A DNA stretch of 64,000 nucleotides. Source: Xanthomonas fragariae (GTDB lineage: Bacteria; Pseudomonadota; Gammaproteobacteria; Xanthomonadales; Xanthomonadaceae). Positions 9,055-18,322 of this stretch are shown piece by piece (positions within the stretch are counted from its first letter, which is position 1; each line of letters opens with the position of its first letter). Under the pieces are notes generated by a model. It searched no databases, had not been told where the DNA came from, and was given only the letters and a program-made list of their open reading frames with translations. The stretch lies in NCBI RefSeq assembly GCF_017603965.1, contig NZ_CP071955.1:3472001-3536000 (forward strand), written 5' to 3'. A program made the position numbers and the translations under genes.

Positions 9055-10173
9055 TCAGTACCCATGCACCGGGCGATGCGTCTTGACCGCCATCACCAGG
9101 CCCAATCCGGCCAGCAGCGAGACCGCCGAGGTGCCGCCATAACTCATCAGCGGCATCGGCACGCCGACCACCGGCAGCAGGCCGGAAATCATGCCGCCGT
9201 TGACCAATACGTAGACGAAGAACCCCAGTCCGGCAGCACCAGCGACCAGGCGCGAATAGGTGTCGCGCGCTTGCGACGCGATCCACAGGCAGCGACCGAT
9301 CACGATCAGATACAAGGTCAGCACGGTGGCTACCCCGATCCAACCGAATTCTTCGCTGAGCACCGAAAATGCAAAGTCGGTGGTTTGTTCGGGAATGAAG
9401 TTCAGATGCGACTGCGAGCCCAACCCCCAGCCCTTGCCTTCCAGGCCGCCAGAGCCGATTGCGATCTTGGACTGGATGATGTTCCAACCTGCACCCAGAG
9501 CATCGTTCTCGGGGTTGAGGAACATCATGATGCGGTCCTTCTGGTACGGGCGCAGCAGCCAGAACCAAGCAACCGGCGCGGCCGCGGACACACCGCCCAC
9601 ACCCACCGCCACCCACCACCACGGCAGGCCGGCCAGCAGCAACACGAACACGCCGCTGGCGGCGATCAGCACACCGGTGCCGAAGTCCGGCTGCAACATG
9701 ATCAAGGCGGTGGGCACGCCGATGATCGCCCCGACCACCAGCACGGTGGAGATGCGCGGCGGCAACGGCATACGGTGCAGATACCAGGCCGCCATCATCG
9801 GCAGGCTGATCTTGAGCAGCTCGGCCGGTTGCAGATAGAACACTTTCAGGTCCAGCCACTGCCGACCGTATTTACCGGTGCCCAGCGCGAACACCGCCAG
9901 CAGCGGCAGCATCGACAAGCCATACACCCACGGCGTCCAGGCACGCAGGCGCAGCATCGACATGCGTGAAATGCCCCACATTGCGACGAAACCGACAATG
10001 AAGCGGATGCCCTGCGCCATCACCAGATGATTGCCGTTTGCAGCGCCGCTGGCGCTTTTGAGCACCGACAGGCCGATCACCATCAGCGCAGCCAACGCCA
10101 GGCACAGCACCCAGTCCAGACTACGCGTCAAGCGCGCGACCATGTCCACCAACCAGCGCAGGATGTCACTCAA
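9055..10173 (-). CDS. rodA: rod-shape SEDS glycosyltransferase RodA
   Basis: Inner-membrane SEDS-family peptidoglycan polymerase that works with PBP2 in lateral wall elongation. The 372-residue protein has about ten hydrophobic segments and the SEDS signatures: GRQWLDL in the first large periplasmic/cytoplasmic loop region, QPAELLKI, LQPDFGTG with the catalytic-region Asp, PYQKDRIMMFLNP, and near the C-terminus LLPVVGVPMPLMSYGGTS. The start at 10173 overlaps the mrdA stop by 4 bases, so mrdA-rodA is translationally coupled. It is the last gene of the mre/mrd run; the next gene downstream has its own promoter. Confidence 0.96.
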   Translation of the reverse strand: MSDILRWLVDMVARLTRSLDWVLCLALAALMVIGLSVLKSASGAANGNHLVMAQGIRFIVGFVAMWGISRMSMLRLRAWTPWVYGLSMLPLLAVFALGTGKYGRQWLDLKVFYLQPAELLKISLPMMAAWYLHRMPLPPRISTVLVVGAIIGVPTALIMLQPDFGTGVLIAASGVFVLLLAGLPWWWVAVGVGGVSAAAPVAWFWLLRPYQKDRIMMFLNPENDALGAGWNIIQSKIAIGSGGLEGKGWGLGSQSHLNFIPEQTTDFAFSVLSEEFGWIGVATVLTLYLIVIGRCLWIASQARDTYSRLVAGAAGLGFFVYVLVNGGMISGLLPVVGVPMPLMSYGGTSAVSLLAGLGLVMAVKTHRPVHGY

Positions 10174-12230
10174 TGGTCGGTCTCCTGAACCACGTCCGGC
10201 ACATCCGGCACCACCGGCTGCGCAGGCGTATCGGGATCCAGCGCCACGGCGGTCTGGCCGATCACCACAGGCAGCTCGTCCAGCGGGGCGGCAGCCGCGT
10301 CGCCGGCTTGGCGCACATCGGTGGCGCCGGCTTCGAACTGGTTGACGCCCACGGCAGTCATGCCGAGTTCGCTATCCAGCGGCTCCAGGCCGGCGGGCAT
10401 CTTGCCGAGCAGCCAGGCGTCGAAAATCTTGCGCGCGATCGGCGCCGCCGAGCTGGTACCGAAGCCACCGCCCTCCACCGCCACTGCCACCGCGATGACC
10501 GGATTGTCGGCCGGTGCGAAACCGACAAACAAGCCGCGGTGACGCAGATGCATGGGCAGGCTGCGCGGGTCCACCGCCGCCGCCCCTTTACGGCTGACTA
10601 CCTGCGCGGTGCCGGTCTTGCCGGCCATCTGATACGGTGCGCCGGGGGTAATGGCATAAGCGGTGCCGCCTGGGCGCATGGTGTCCATCATGCCTTCGCG
10701 CACCACCTGCAAATGCGCCGGATTCGGGCTGATCGGTTTGCCCGGCGGCTGGATCATCGGCTGCCACGGGTGATCGAAGCCGGTGCGCTCTTCCAGCACC
10801 AGATGCGGGCGCAGCAGCAAGCCGCTGGCGATCCCAGAAATACCGCGCACCAGCTGCAGCGGGGTGACCTTCCAGTCGCCCTGGCCAATGGCGATATTGA
10901 CGGTGTCGCCGGGATACCAGCGCTCCTTGCGGGTTGTGTACTTGTAGGCCGGCGACGGCAGGATGCCGCCTATTTCGCCGAGCAAGTCCACCCCGGTGGG
11001 TTGACCGAAGCCGTACTGGCCCAGGTAACGGTCGAAGCGCTCGATGCCCATGTCCACCGCCAGGCGGTAGTAATAGGTATTGACCGACTGGGCGATCGAC
11101 TTGCGCAGATCGGTCCAGCCATGCCCGCCGCGGTGCGAGTCGCCCCAGCCGCGACTGACGCCGGGCAGATAAAACATGCCGGTGGACAACACCCTGTCTT
11201 CCGGCCGGCGCAGGCCGCTATCCAGGCCGGCCAGCGCGATCAGCGGCTTGAGCGTGGAGCCCGGCGCCACGCCTCCCAGCACAAGCCGGTTGAACTGCGG
11301 CCGCGACGGGTTGTCGTTGAGCATGCGGAAATCGGTGTGCGAGATACCGTTGACGAACAGATTAGGGTCGTAGCTGGGCAGGCTGACCATGCCCAGAATC
11401 TCGCCGGTGCGCGGGTCCATCGCGATCGCCGCACCTTCGTGTTCGCCGAATGCGGCCACCATCGCACGCTGCAGATCGGCGTCTACCGACAGACGCAGGT
11501 CGGCACCCGACTGCGGCGCAACCCAGCCGACGGTGCGGATCGCGCGGCCCTGCACATTGGTTTCGACCTGTTCGTAGCCGACCCGCCCGCGCAGATCCTG
11601 TTCGTAATAGCGCTCCAGCCCGGATTTGCCCATGTGGGTGAGCGCGGCGTTGCCCTCGCCCAGAACCGCAAGGTCTTTTTCGTCGATGCGACTAACGTAG
11701 CCGATGATATGCGCGAACAACGGACCGTACGGGTAACGTCGGGTCAGATAGGGCTCTAACTCAACGCCGGGAAATCGCCAACGCTCCAGCGCGAAGCGCG
11801 CCATTTCCTCATCGCTCATGCGCAACCTGAGCGTCACCGGCAGGAAGCTGCGGCGTGCGCGACGCTCGCGATTGAAGCGCTCCAGATCCTCTGGCGAAAT
11901 CGGGATCACCTTGCCCAGCGTGGCCAACATGGCATCCATGTCGGTGACCTTGTCGGGAGTTACATCCAGCCGAAATGCCGGGACGTTTTCGGCCAGTAGC
12001 CGGCCGGTGCGGTCGTAGATCATGCCGCGCCCCGGCACCACCGGCTTGGGCTTGATGCGGTTGGCTTCCGAGCGCGTAGCGTAGACCTGGTGATCGAGCA
12101 CCTGCAGCTTGAAATACCAGCCACCCAGACCGACCAGACACACCACCACCATCACAAAACCCAGCACCGCACGCCGACGGAACTGCTCGGCCTCCGCATG
12201 TGGGTTCTTGGGGTGACGGCGACCGTGCAT
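10170..12230 (-). CDS. mrdA: penicillin-binding protein 2 (peptidoglycan transpeptidase)
   Basis: Elongasome class B PBP that cross-links new strands made by RodA. A single N-terminal membrane anchor (about residues 20-37) precedes the pedestal domain (about 60-240) and the transpeptidase domain. Active-site motifs: S325-T-L-K328 in APGSTLKPL, S382-V-N384 in QSVNTYYYRL, and KTGTAQ near residue 545. The 686-residue length is somewhat above E. coli PBP2 because of a C-terminal acidic/Pro tail of about 65 residues after the transpeptidase domain. It starts 3 bases after mreD and overlaps rodA by 4 bases. Confidence 0.96.
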   Translation of the reverse strand: MHGRRHPKNPHAEAEQFRRRAVLGFVMVVVCLVGLGGWYFKLQVLDHQVYATRSEANRIKPKPVVPGRGMIYDRTGRLLAENVPAFRLDVTPDKVTDMDAMLATLGKVIPISPEDLERFNRERRARRSFLPVTLRLRMSDEEMARFALERWRFPGVELEPYLTRRYPYGPLFAHIIGYVSRIDEKDLAVLGEGNAALTHMGKSGLERYYEQDLRGRVGYEQVETNVQGRAIRTVGWVAPQSGADLRLSVDADLQRAMVAAFGEHEGAAIAMDPRTGEILGMVSLPSYDPNLFVNGISHTDFRMLNDNPSRPQFNRLVLGGVAPGSTLKPLIALAGLDSGLRRPEDRVLSTGMFYLPGVSRGWGDSHRGGHGWTDLRKSIAQSVNTYYYRLAVDMGIERFDRYLGQYGFGQPTGVDLLGEIGGILPSPAYKYTTRKERWYPGDTVNIAIGQGDWKVTPLQLVRGISGIASGLLLRPHLVLEERTGFDHPWQPMIQPPGKPISPNPAHLQVVREGMMDTMRPGGTAYAITPGAPYQMAGKTGTAQVVSRKGAAAVDPRSLPMHLRHRGLFVGFAPADNPVIAVAVAVEGGGFGTSSAAPIARKIFDAWLLGKMPAGLEPLDSELGMTAVGVNQFEAGATDVRQAGDAAAAPLDELPVVIGQTAVALDPDTPAQPVVPDVPDVVQETDH

Positions 12231-12233
12231 GGC

Positions 12234-12719
12234 TTACGTCTTGCTCCGCTTGCCCAGCCGCACCGCGTCCAGCAAGACGAACAACGGCGGCCACAGCGCC
12301 ATGCCAAGCAGCGGCGCCCACCAGTAACTCCACGGCAGGGTCGGCTCGCCGACGACCAGATGCACCGCCGAAGAGACGATGCGGTCGTTAAGCAGCAGCC
12401 CGCCGATCGCCAACGCCTGTTGAGACACAGGGAAAAAGCGCATCCGCGCGCGGAAGCGCTGCAGGATGAAGGTCATGATCACCAGCCGCAGCGCCTGCTC
12501 GCCGAGCAGCCCGCCGTACAGCAGATCGGCCAGCACGCCGGCCACGAAAGCGATACCCAGGCCGACCCGATCCGGCTTCTCGATCACCCAATACGCCAGC
12601 ACCAGGGCCAGCCAGTAAGGACGCAGCGGCTGTACCACCATCGGCAAAGGCAGCAAGCCCAGCACCAACGCGATGAGGATGCTCGCCGGCAGGATCCAGG
12701 TGTTGCGCATGCGGGTCAT
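12234..12719 (-). CDS. mreD: rod-shape-determining protein MreD
   Basis: Small inner-membrane protein of the elongasome, 161 residues with five or six hydrophobic segments and the family features PYWLALVLAYW and GLLADLLYGGLLGEQAL-like sequence near residues 60-75. It follows mreC with a 4-base ATGA overlap and precedes mrdA by 3 bases, the canonical mreBCD-mrdAB arrangement. Function is scaffold-like; there is no catalytic motif to inspect. Confidence 0.93.
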   Translation of the reverse strand: MTRMRNTWILPASILIALVLGLLPLPMVVQPLRPYWLALVLAYWVIEKPDRVGLGIAFVAGVLADLLYGGLLGEQALRLVIMTFILQRFRARMRFFPVSQQALAIGGLLLNDRIVSSAVHLVVGEPTLPWSYWWAPLLGMALWPPLFVLLDAVRLGKRSKT

Positions 12720-13957
12720 TGGTCCGTCTCCGATGGGGACGAACGGGATTGGGAGTTGGGGGTTGGAGATTGGGCAGGAGCGATGCTTTGCGGCGGTGCA
12801 GTTGCTGCGCCCTGGTTGTTGCGGGGCCGGGAATCAGGAATCGGGAGTGGCGAATTGGCAGCAACAGCACCCTGCGACGATGCGGGTGCTGCGCCTTGTC
12901 CTGTCAATCGCGATGCTGGGATCGACACAGCGCTGTTGCCGGTAACCATTCCCGATTTCCCATTCCCGATTCCCGACAGCTTGGCAGGAGCAGGTCCCTG
13001 CGTCGGAACGGGGGCCGCCGCTTGTCCGGTCGGCATCGAAGACGGCATCGGTGCAGCGCCGTTGCAGTTGCAGTTGCCCATTCCCGCCCCAGCATTCCCG
13101 ACTCCCGGCACCACGCGCAGCGGTTTACCGGCACGCAGCAACAGCACATCGCGGCCGCGATCGAGCTTGGCGGCGGGGGTGAGTTCGCCGACCAGGAAGG
13201 CGTGGGTGTCGTCTGGATGCAGTTTGGAGACCTTGCCGACCGGGAAGCCGGCCGGGAAGCGGCCCCCCAGACCGGAGGTGACGATGTCGTCGCCTACCTG
13301 CACGCCGGCGCTCAACGGGATGTCGCGCAGTTCGAGCCGGTCGCCGCGACCGTAGACGATCAGGCGCACGCCGTTGCGCGCCACGCTGACCGGCACGGCG
13401 TGGTCGGGGTCGGTCAGCAGCAGCACGGTGGAATGCAGCGGCGTCACTTCGATCACCTGGCCCATCAGGCCACCAGCATCGATCACAGCCTGGCCAAGCA
13501 GTACGCCATCGCGGCTGCCGGCATTCAGCAGCAGACGTTGCCTGGTAGGATCCAGATCGATATCCAGAATCGGCGCCAGCTGCACGTCGAGGCCGCGGCG
13601 CTCGGCCACGTTGAGCAGTTCGCGCAACTGCGCGTTGTCCAGCGCAGCGGTCTGCAGCCGGGTCAGCCGCGCATTGGCCACCAGCAATTGATTGCGCAGA
13701 CCGCGGGTTTCTTCGACCAATTGTGCGTGTGTGGCGGCGTTGTCGCGCACCTGCGAGCCAATTCGCCCCGGCAGCCCGGCCACCGCCCAGATCGGCTGGA
13801 TCAGCAGATTGGCCTGCATGCGCACTTGGCTCAACCAACCGCCGCGGCTATCGAGCGCGATCAACACGATCGCCAATACCAGATAAACCAGCAGCCGTAG
13901 CGTGGAGGTGACTTCGCCCGGACGGGAGGCGACGGGAGGACCGGCGTAGGAGGGCAC
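12716..13957 (-). CDS. mreC: rod-shape-determining protein MreC with unusual repeat-derived tail
   Basis: Periplasmic elongasome scaffold. An N-terminal membrane anchor (about residues 20-37) is followed by a short coiled coil (about 70-115) and the two beta-barrel domains of MreC (about 120-280; for example LLLNAGSRDGVLLGQ and GDDIVTSGLGGRFPAGFPVG). The core ends near residue 282. The last 130 residues are a low-complexity Gly/Asn/Ser/Pro/Gln tail. At DNA level that tail is made of GGGAATCGGGAATGG-type words and their complements, the same words as the dispersed intergenic repeat of this genome, so the tail appears to be repeat DNA read as protein. The core looks intact, and mreD overlaps the stop by 4 bases. 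Confidence 0.93.
   Translation of the reverse strand: MPSYAGPPVASRPGEVTSTLRLLVYLVLAIVLIALDSRGGWLSQVRMQANLLIQPIWAVAGLPGRIGSQVRDNAATHAQLVEETRGLRNQLLVANARLTRLQTAALDNAQLRELLNVAERRGLDVQLAPILDIDLDPTRQRLLLNAGSRDGVLLGQAVIDAGGLMGQVIEVTPLHSTVLLLTDPDHAVPVSVARNGVRLIVYGRGDRLELRDIPLSAGVQVGDDIVTSGLGGRFPAGFPVGKVSKLHPDDTHAFLVGELTPAAKLDRGRDVLLLRAGKPLRVVPGVGNAGAGMGNCNCNGAAPMPSSMPTGQAAAPVPTQGPAPAKLSGIGNGKSGMVTGNSAVSIPASRLTGQGAAPASSQGAVAANSPLPIPDSRPRNNQGAATAPPQSIAPAQSPTPNSQSRSSPSETDQ
12738..13110. repeat. dispersed ATTCCCG-type repeats inside the mreC 3' end
   Basis: Several runs of the family words lie in the coding sequence of the MreC tail: GGGATTGGGAGTTGGGGGTT near 12748, GGAATCGGGAGTGGCGAATT near 12837, ATTCCCGATTTCCCATTCCC near 12950 and CATTCCCGACTCCCGGC near 13092. 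They are in both orientations, which suggests several insertions. Confidence 0.65.
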
Positions 13958-13967
13958 TTTCAGGGCC

Positions 13968-14116
13968 GGGACGGGGGAGTGGGAATTGGGGAGTACAAGA
14001 GCGGTTGGCTGCTCTCGGTACGGCTAGGACTTGCACAAGCGGAACTGCACCGCAACCGGTCAGGGTCGGAGGCAGGGGACCGCTTTGCGAATCCCGAATG
14101 CCGATTCCCCAAGCAC
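13968..14116. repeat. dispersed ATTCCCG-type repeat between mreB and mreC
   Basis: The 159-base mreB-mreC gap is almost filled by one inverted-repeat copy: GGGGGAGTGGGAATTGGGGA at the left and GAATCCCGAATGCCGATTCC at the right, with a unique centre containing ACAAGAGCGGTTGGCTGCTC. Its position between two co-transcribed genes makes an effect on mRNA processing possible. Confidence 0.65.
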
Positions 14117-15247
<1,131 letters not shown>

Positions 15248-15446
15248 CTAGCCTAGCAACCCCCCCCGGTACGGGCAAGGAAAAATCGGTTATCCCGGCA
15301 CCGTTTTTATGTGCTGGTCACGCCGGGCATGACACGCGGTTGTGGCCCTGATCGTTCGCAGCCGTTACCCTTTGCGCCGCGGCGTTGGCCGTCCCGCCGC
15401 CATGCCGGCAACTGGCGGGTATTTCTTTACGCAAGGGCCTGACTCG

Positions 15447-16379
15447 ATGTCCGCACTGATCTGTGGTTCCCTCGCCTACGACACCATCATGGTGTTCCCT
15501 GACCAGTTCAAGAATCACATCCTGCCGGACAAGGTGCACATCTTGAATGTGTCGTTCCTGGTACCGCGCATGCGCCGCGAGTTTGGCGGCTGCGCCGGCA
15601 ACATCGCCTACAACCTGCATTTGCTCGGCGGCGCGCCGATCCCGATGGGCACAGTGGGCCAGGATTTCGGCCCATATCGCGAGCACTTCCAGACACTGGG
15701 CATCGACCTGTCGCGAGTGAAGATCATCGATGACCTGTTCACCCCGCAGGCCTTCATCACCACCGATCACGACAACAACCAGATTACTGCGTTCCATCCA
15801 GGCGCGATGATGCGCAGTTACGAAAACCACGTGAAAGATGTGCCGGGCGTGACCCTGGGCCTGGTTGGCCCGGACGGGCGCGAAGGCATGATCCAGAACG
15901 CGGAAGAGTTCGCTTCAGCCGGGATCCCTTTCATCTTCGATCCCGGCCAGGCGATGCCATTGTTCAACGGCCCGGAGCTACGCCAATTCATCGAGCAGGC
16001 CGACTACGTGGTGGTCAACGACTACGAGTCCAACCTGTTGCAGGAACGTACCGGCTGGAACGAAAAGGACATCGTCGCGCGCGTGCAGGCCTACATCACC
16101 ACGCAAGGGCCGAAGGGCGCGTTGCTTCATACGCCGGAGAAGACCTACGACATCCCGCCGGCGCATGAGCGCCGCGTGGTCGACCCCACCGGCTGCGGCG
16201 ACGCTTTCCGCGCCGGCCTGATCTACGGCATCCAGGGCGGCTACGACTGGCTGACGATCGGGCGCATGGGCAATCTGATGGGCGCTTTGAAGGTGGAGCA
16301 TCCTGGCACTCAGAATCAACGGTTTGATTTCACCGAGTTCAACGACCAGTTCAAGCAGCAGTTTGGGTATGCGCTTTGA
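15447..16379 (+). CDS. PfkB-family sugar/nucleoside kinase (adenosine-kinase type)
   Basis: ATP-dependent kinase of the ribokinase/PfkB superfamily. The N-terminal signature region reads RREFGGCAGNIAYNLHLLGG, and the C-terminal PfkB motif DPTGCGDAFRAG, with the catalytic-base Asp in GCGD at about residue 251, is intact. Overall it resembles bacterial adenosine kinases, but the substrate cannot be fixed by inspection. The start at 15447 opens with MSALICGSLAYDTIMVFPDQ, the usual first strand; upstream in-frame sequence is not conserved. Length is 310 residues. It is divergent from mreB and stands alone. Confidence 0.88.
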   Translation: MSALICGSLAYDTIMVFPDQFKNHILPDKVHILNVSFLVPRMRREFGGCAGNIAYNLHLLGGAPIPMGTVGQDFGPYREHFQTLGIDLSRVKIIDDLFTPQAFITTDHDNNQITAFHPGAMMRSYENHVKDVPGVTLGLVGPDGREGMIQNAEEFASAGIPFIFDPGQAMPLFNGPELRQFIEQADYVVVNDYESNLLQERTGWNEKDIVARVQAYITTQGPKGALLHTPEKTYDIPPAHERRVVDPTGCGDAFRAGLIYGIQGGYDWLTIGRMGNLMGALKVEHPGTQNQRFDFTEFNDQFKQQFGYAL

Positions 16380-16712
16380 GTACAGCACTCACAGAGGCAC
16401 AGCCGCAGAGCCAACGCTGTAATGCGCGTCGCTGCGAGTTTAGAGGCACGTTGAGACGGCACGGTCCACATTCGATTCGCCTGTGCTAAGAGCGGCTAAC
16501 AAAACGTAGCCAGCAGTCGTCAGGTGGGTGCTCACGGCGCGCAGAAACCGGAGTGTACGTCTGGTACATGCCGATTCCGAGCACCGGCCGGCGCCCGCTT
16601 GGCGGTGAGCGCAGTCGTTTTGTTAGCCGTTCTTAGCGTCGATTATCAGCCTTTCGCCCCCTGTGTTTGATCCCAGGTTTTGAACGCGCTCATCAATGCC
16701 GGGGCTGAACGC
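16380..16712. other. intergenic gap with MITE-like element
   Basis: No gene is visible in this 333-base gap between the kinase and the HAD phosphatase, which face each other. Its centre is the palindromic element at 16485-16637. No T-rich terminator hairpin is obvious outside the element. Confidence 0.6.
16485..16637. repeat. MITE-like palindromic element, copy A (full)
   Basis: A 153-base element with terminal inverted repeats: it begins GCTAAGAGCGGCTAAC and continues AAAACG, and ends in the complement with a single mismatch. The interior also folds, with GGTGCTCACGG pairing imperfectly with CCGAGCACC around TGTACGTCTGGTACATG. A nearly identical copy is at 55148-55291 and a half copy at 58979-59047. 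It encodes no transposase. Confidence 0.82.
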
Positions 16713-17336
16713 CTAGCCTTTCCACTGCACAAGCAACTGCATGCAATCGTGCAGGCGCCAATCGGCAAAGCCAGGCCAGGGGTCGCCTGGGGTGTTGACC
16801 AGCACTGTGCAGGCGCCGACGGCGCGGCCGCAGGCAAGGTCGTTGTGGTGGTTGCCGACCATCACCAATGCCGCGCCATCCACCGACCAACGTCGTTCGA
16901 AATATTGCAGGCCGTCAGGTGCAGGTTTGGGTGCAGCTTCGTCGCGACCGACGATATTGTCCCAGGCGAACGCATCGTCCAGGCCAATCGCCTGTAACGT
17001 GACCTTCGCCAGTTCGCGTGCGTTGCGGGTGAGCATGCCAAGCCGACATCCGGCCGCTTGCAGTGCACGCACCAACTCCAGCGCGCCTGGCGCAGCACGT
17101 GCTGCCTGCGCAAGTGCACGCTCGTGGTCGAGTAACCACACGTGTTTGGATGCGGCTTGGTCGGCTGGCAGCGATGCCAGGTGATGCAGGATGTCGGCCT
17201 CGGGCGGGATCTCCAACGCCTGGCGGATCAGGGCAAAGTCGTGCACGGCTTCGGTCAGCGTGCCGTCCATGTCGAAGACCCAGTGGCGGTAGTCGGACAA
17301 CGCCGGACGTACTGAACTGGCCATTGCGCCATCCAT
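16713..17336 (-). CDS. HAD-superfamily hydrolase (phosphatase)
   Basis: A 207-residue HAD subfamily IA hydrolase. Motif I is VFDMDGTLTEA (nucleophile and acid Asp near residues 21-23), motif II is MLTRNARE, the motif III lysine is in APKPAPDGL, and the motif IV acid is in MVGNHHNDLACGRA. Note that motif IV has GNHHNDL where most relatives have GDSxxD, so the first acidic position is Asn and only one Asp remains. The substrate cannot be predicted. The lipoprotein gene ends 2 bases before the start at 17336, so the two are co-transcribed. An alternative start 12 bases in (MASS) is possible. Confidence 0.86.
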   Translation of the reverse strand: MDGAMASSVRPALSDYRHWVFDMDGTLTEAVHDFALIRQALEIPPEADILHHLASLPADQAASKHVWLLDHERALAQAARAAPGALELVRALQAAGCRLGMLTRNARELAKVTLQAIGLDDAFAWDNIVGRDEAAPKPAPDGLQYFERRWSVDGAALVMVGNHHNDLACGRAVGACTVLVNTPGDPWPGFADWRLHDCMQLLVQWKG

Positions 17337-17338
17337 GC

Positions 17339-18058
17339 CTACTTCCAGCCCGGCATGTACGTGGCATCCAAGCCGCCCACTTCGAACTCTGCCGTGCGCG
17401 TGCCGCCTGCTTTCACCGGGAAAGCGACGCTGATGCGCTTGGCGTTACGCACCAACTTCCACAGTGCCTTGTCGTCGTCGATAAACATCGCGATCGCTTC
17501 GTCGGTATCTGGGCGATGTGCGGCCATCGCGCGCGGCGCGCCACCATCGGCCGAGACCTGCACCTTGCAGCCGCCATAGCAATTGAAGTCGCCAGCCTTG
17601 AGCACGAGATAGCTATGGCGCTTCCACTGCGGGTGATCGCGGAACACCAGGCTCACCGGCTTCGGGCCGCTGCCATCCACGTCCACACGCTGCTTGGCAT
17701 CGATCATCGCCGAGCGCTGGGTGCCGCCCTTGGCAGGCACCTGCGAGTACTGCCACAACGCCTGCATGCGACGCAGTTCGCGCGCTTGCTCACCCTTGAC
17801 CTTGATGGCGGCGTAGCCGGGCTGGACGCGCGCGGCCGCAGCGGTACCTGCGTAGCCCTCCAGCAGTGCGGCGCCATGCGCATGTGCCATGTCCCATTGC
17901 TCGGCCTTGACTGCTTCATCGTATTGCTTGGCGAGCGCATCGGCTTGGAGTTCTTTGGTCTGCGCCTGGGCGGTTACCTGCGCCTGACGTTGCGCGTCGC
18001 GATCGGTGCAGGCAGTCAGGGCAACGACGCATAAGGCCGTGCTCAGCAGATACTTCAT
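17339..18058 (-). CDS. conserved lipoprotein of unknown function
   Basis: A 239-residue lipoprotein. The start at 18058 gives MKYLLSTALCVVALTACTD with lipobox LTAC; longer in-frame starts destroy the signal. After a Gln/Ala-rich, probably helical region (about 20-75), the C-terminal two thirds look globular and contain SLVFRDHPQWKRHSYLVL and CYGGCKVQVSADGG with a CxxxC pair. I do not recognise a characterised family. It lies immediately upstream of the HAD hydrolase and is separated from the aminopeptidase gene by a strong terminator. Confidence 0.82.
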   Translation of the reverse strand: MKYLLSTALCVVALTACTDRDAQRQAQVTAQAQTKELQADALAKQYDEAVKAEQWDMAHAHGAALLEGYAGTAAAARVQPGYAAIKVKGEQARELRRMQALWQYSQVPAKGGTQRSAMIDAKQRVDVDGSGPKPVSLVFRDHPQWKRHSYLVLKAGDFNCYGGCKVQVSADGGAPRAMAAHRPDTDEAIAMFIDDDKALWKLVRNAKRISVAFPVKAGGTRTAEFEVGGLDATYMPGWK

Positions 18059-18249
18059 CGTCGACTCCGGAAGGCATGGAAAACAGCGGCAACGATAACA
18101 GCCTGCCGTTGCAGATCGCCTGCATGACTGCAGGCGTTCGGAGTGCGGTGCGATGCAACGTGCGCGAGGATGTCCCTGACGGGGCGCGTCGCGCACATGG
18201 CGCGACCAGAGCCAAGCCCGCGGCGCATATCGCAATGCACGCGTCGAAC

Positions 18250-18276
18250 AAAAAGGGAGCACGCGGCTCCCTTTTT
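18250..18276. terminator. rho-independent terminator after aminopeptidase gene
   Basis: AAAAAGGGAGC-ACGCG-GCTCCCTTTTT forms an 11-bp stem with a 5-base loop and A/T tails on both sides, so it can end transcripts on either strand. It lies 47 bases beyond the M1 aminopeptidase stop. Confidence 0.88.
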
Positions 18277-18322
18277 GTCTGAACTCATTGTTTGAATTTA
18301 CTGCTCAGCTTTCCGCAGCAGT

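Noticed and set aside
10173..11759. 528-codon plus-strand frame opposite mrdA
   Set aside because: Antisense to an intact PBP2 gene with all catalytic motifs; no family resemblance.
15260..15267. Eight-base C run upstream of mreB
   Set aside because: Short enough to be unremarkable at this GC content and not in a coding frame.
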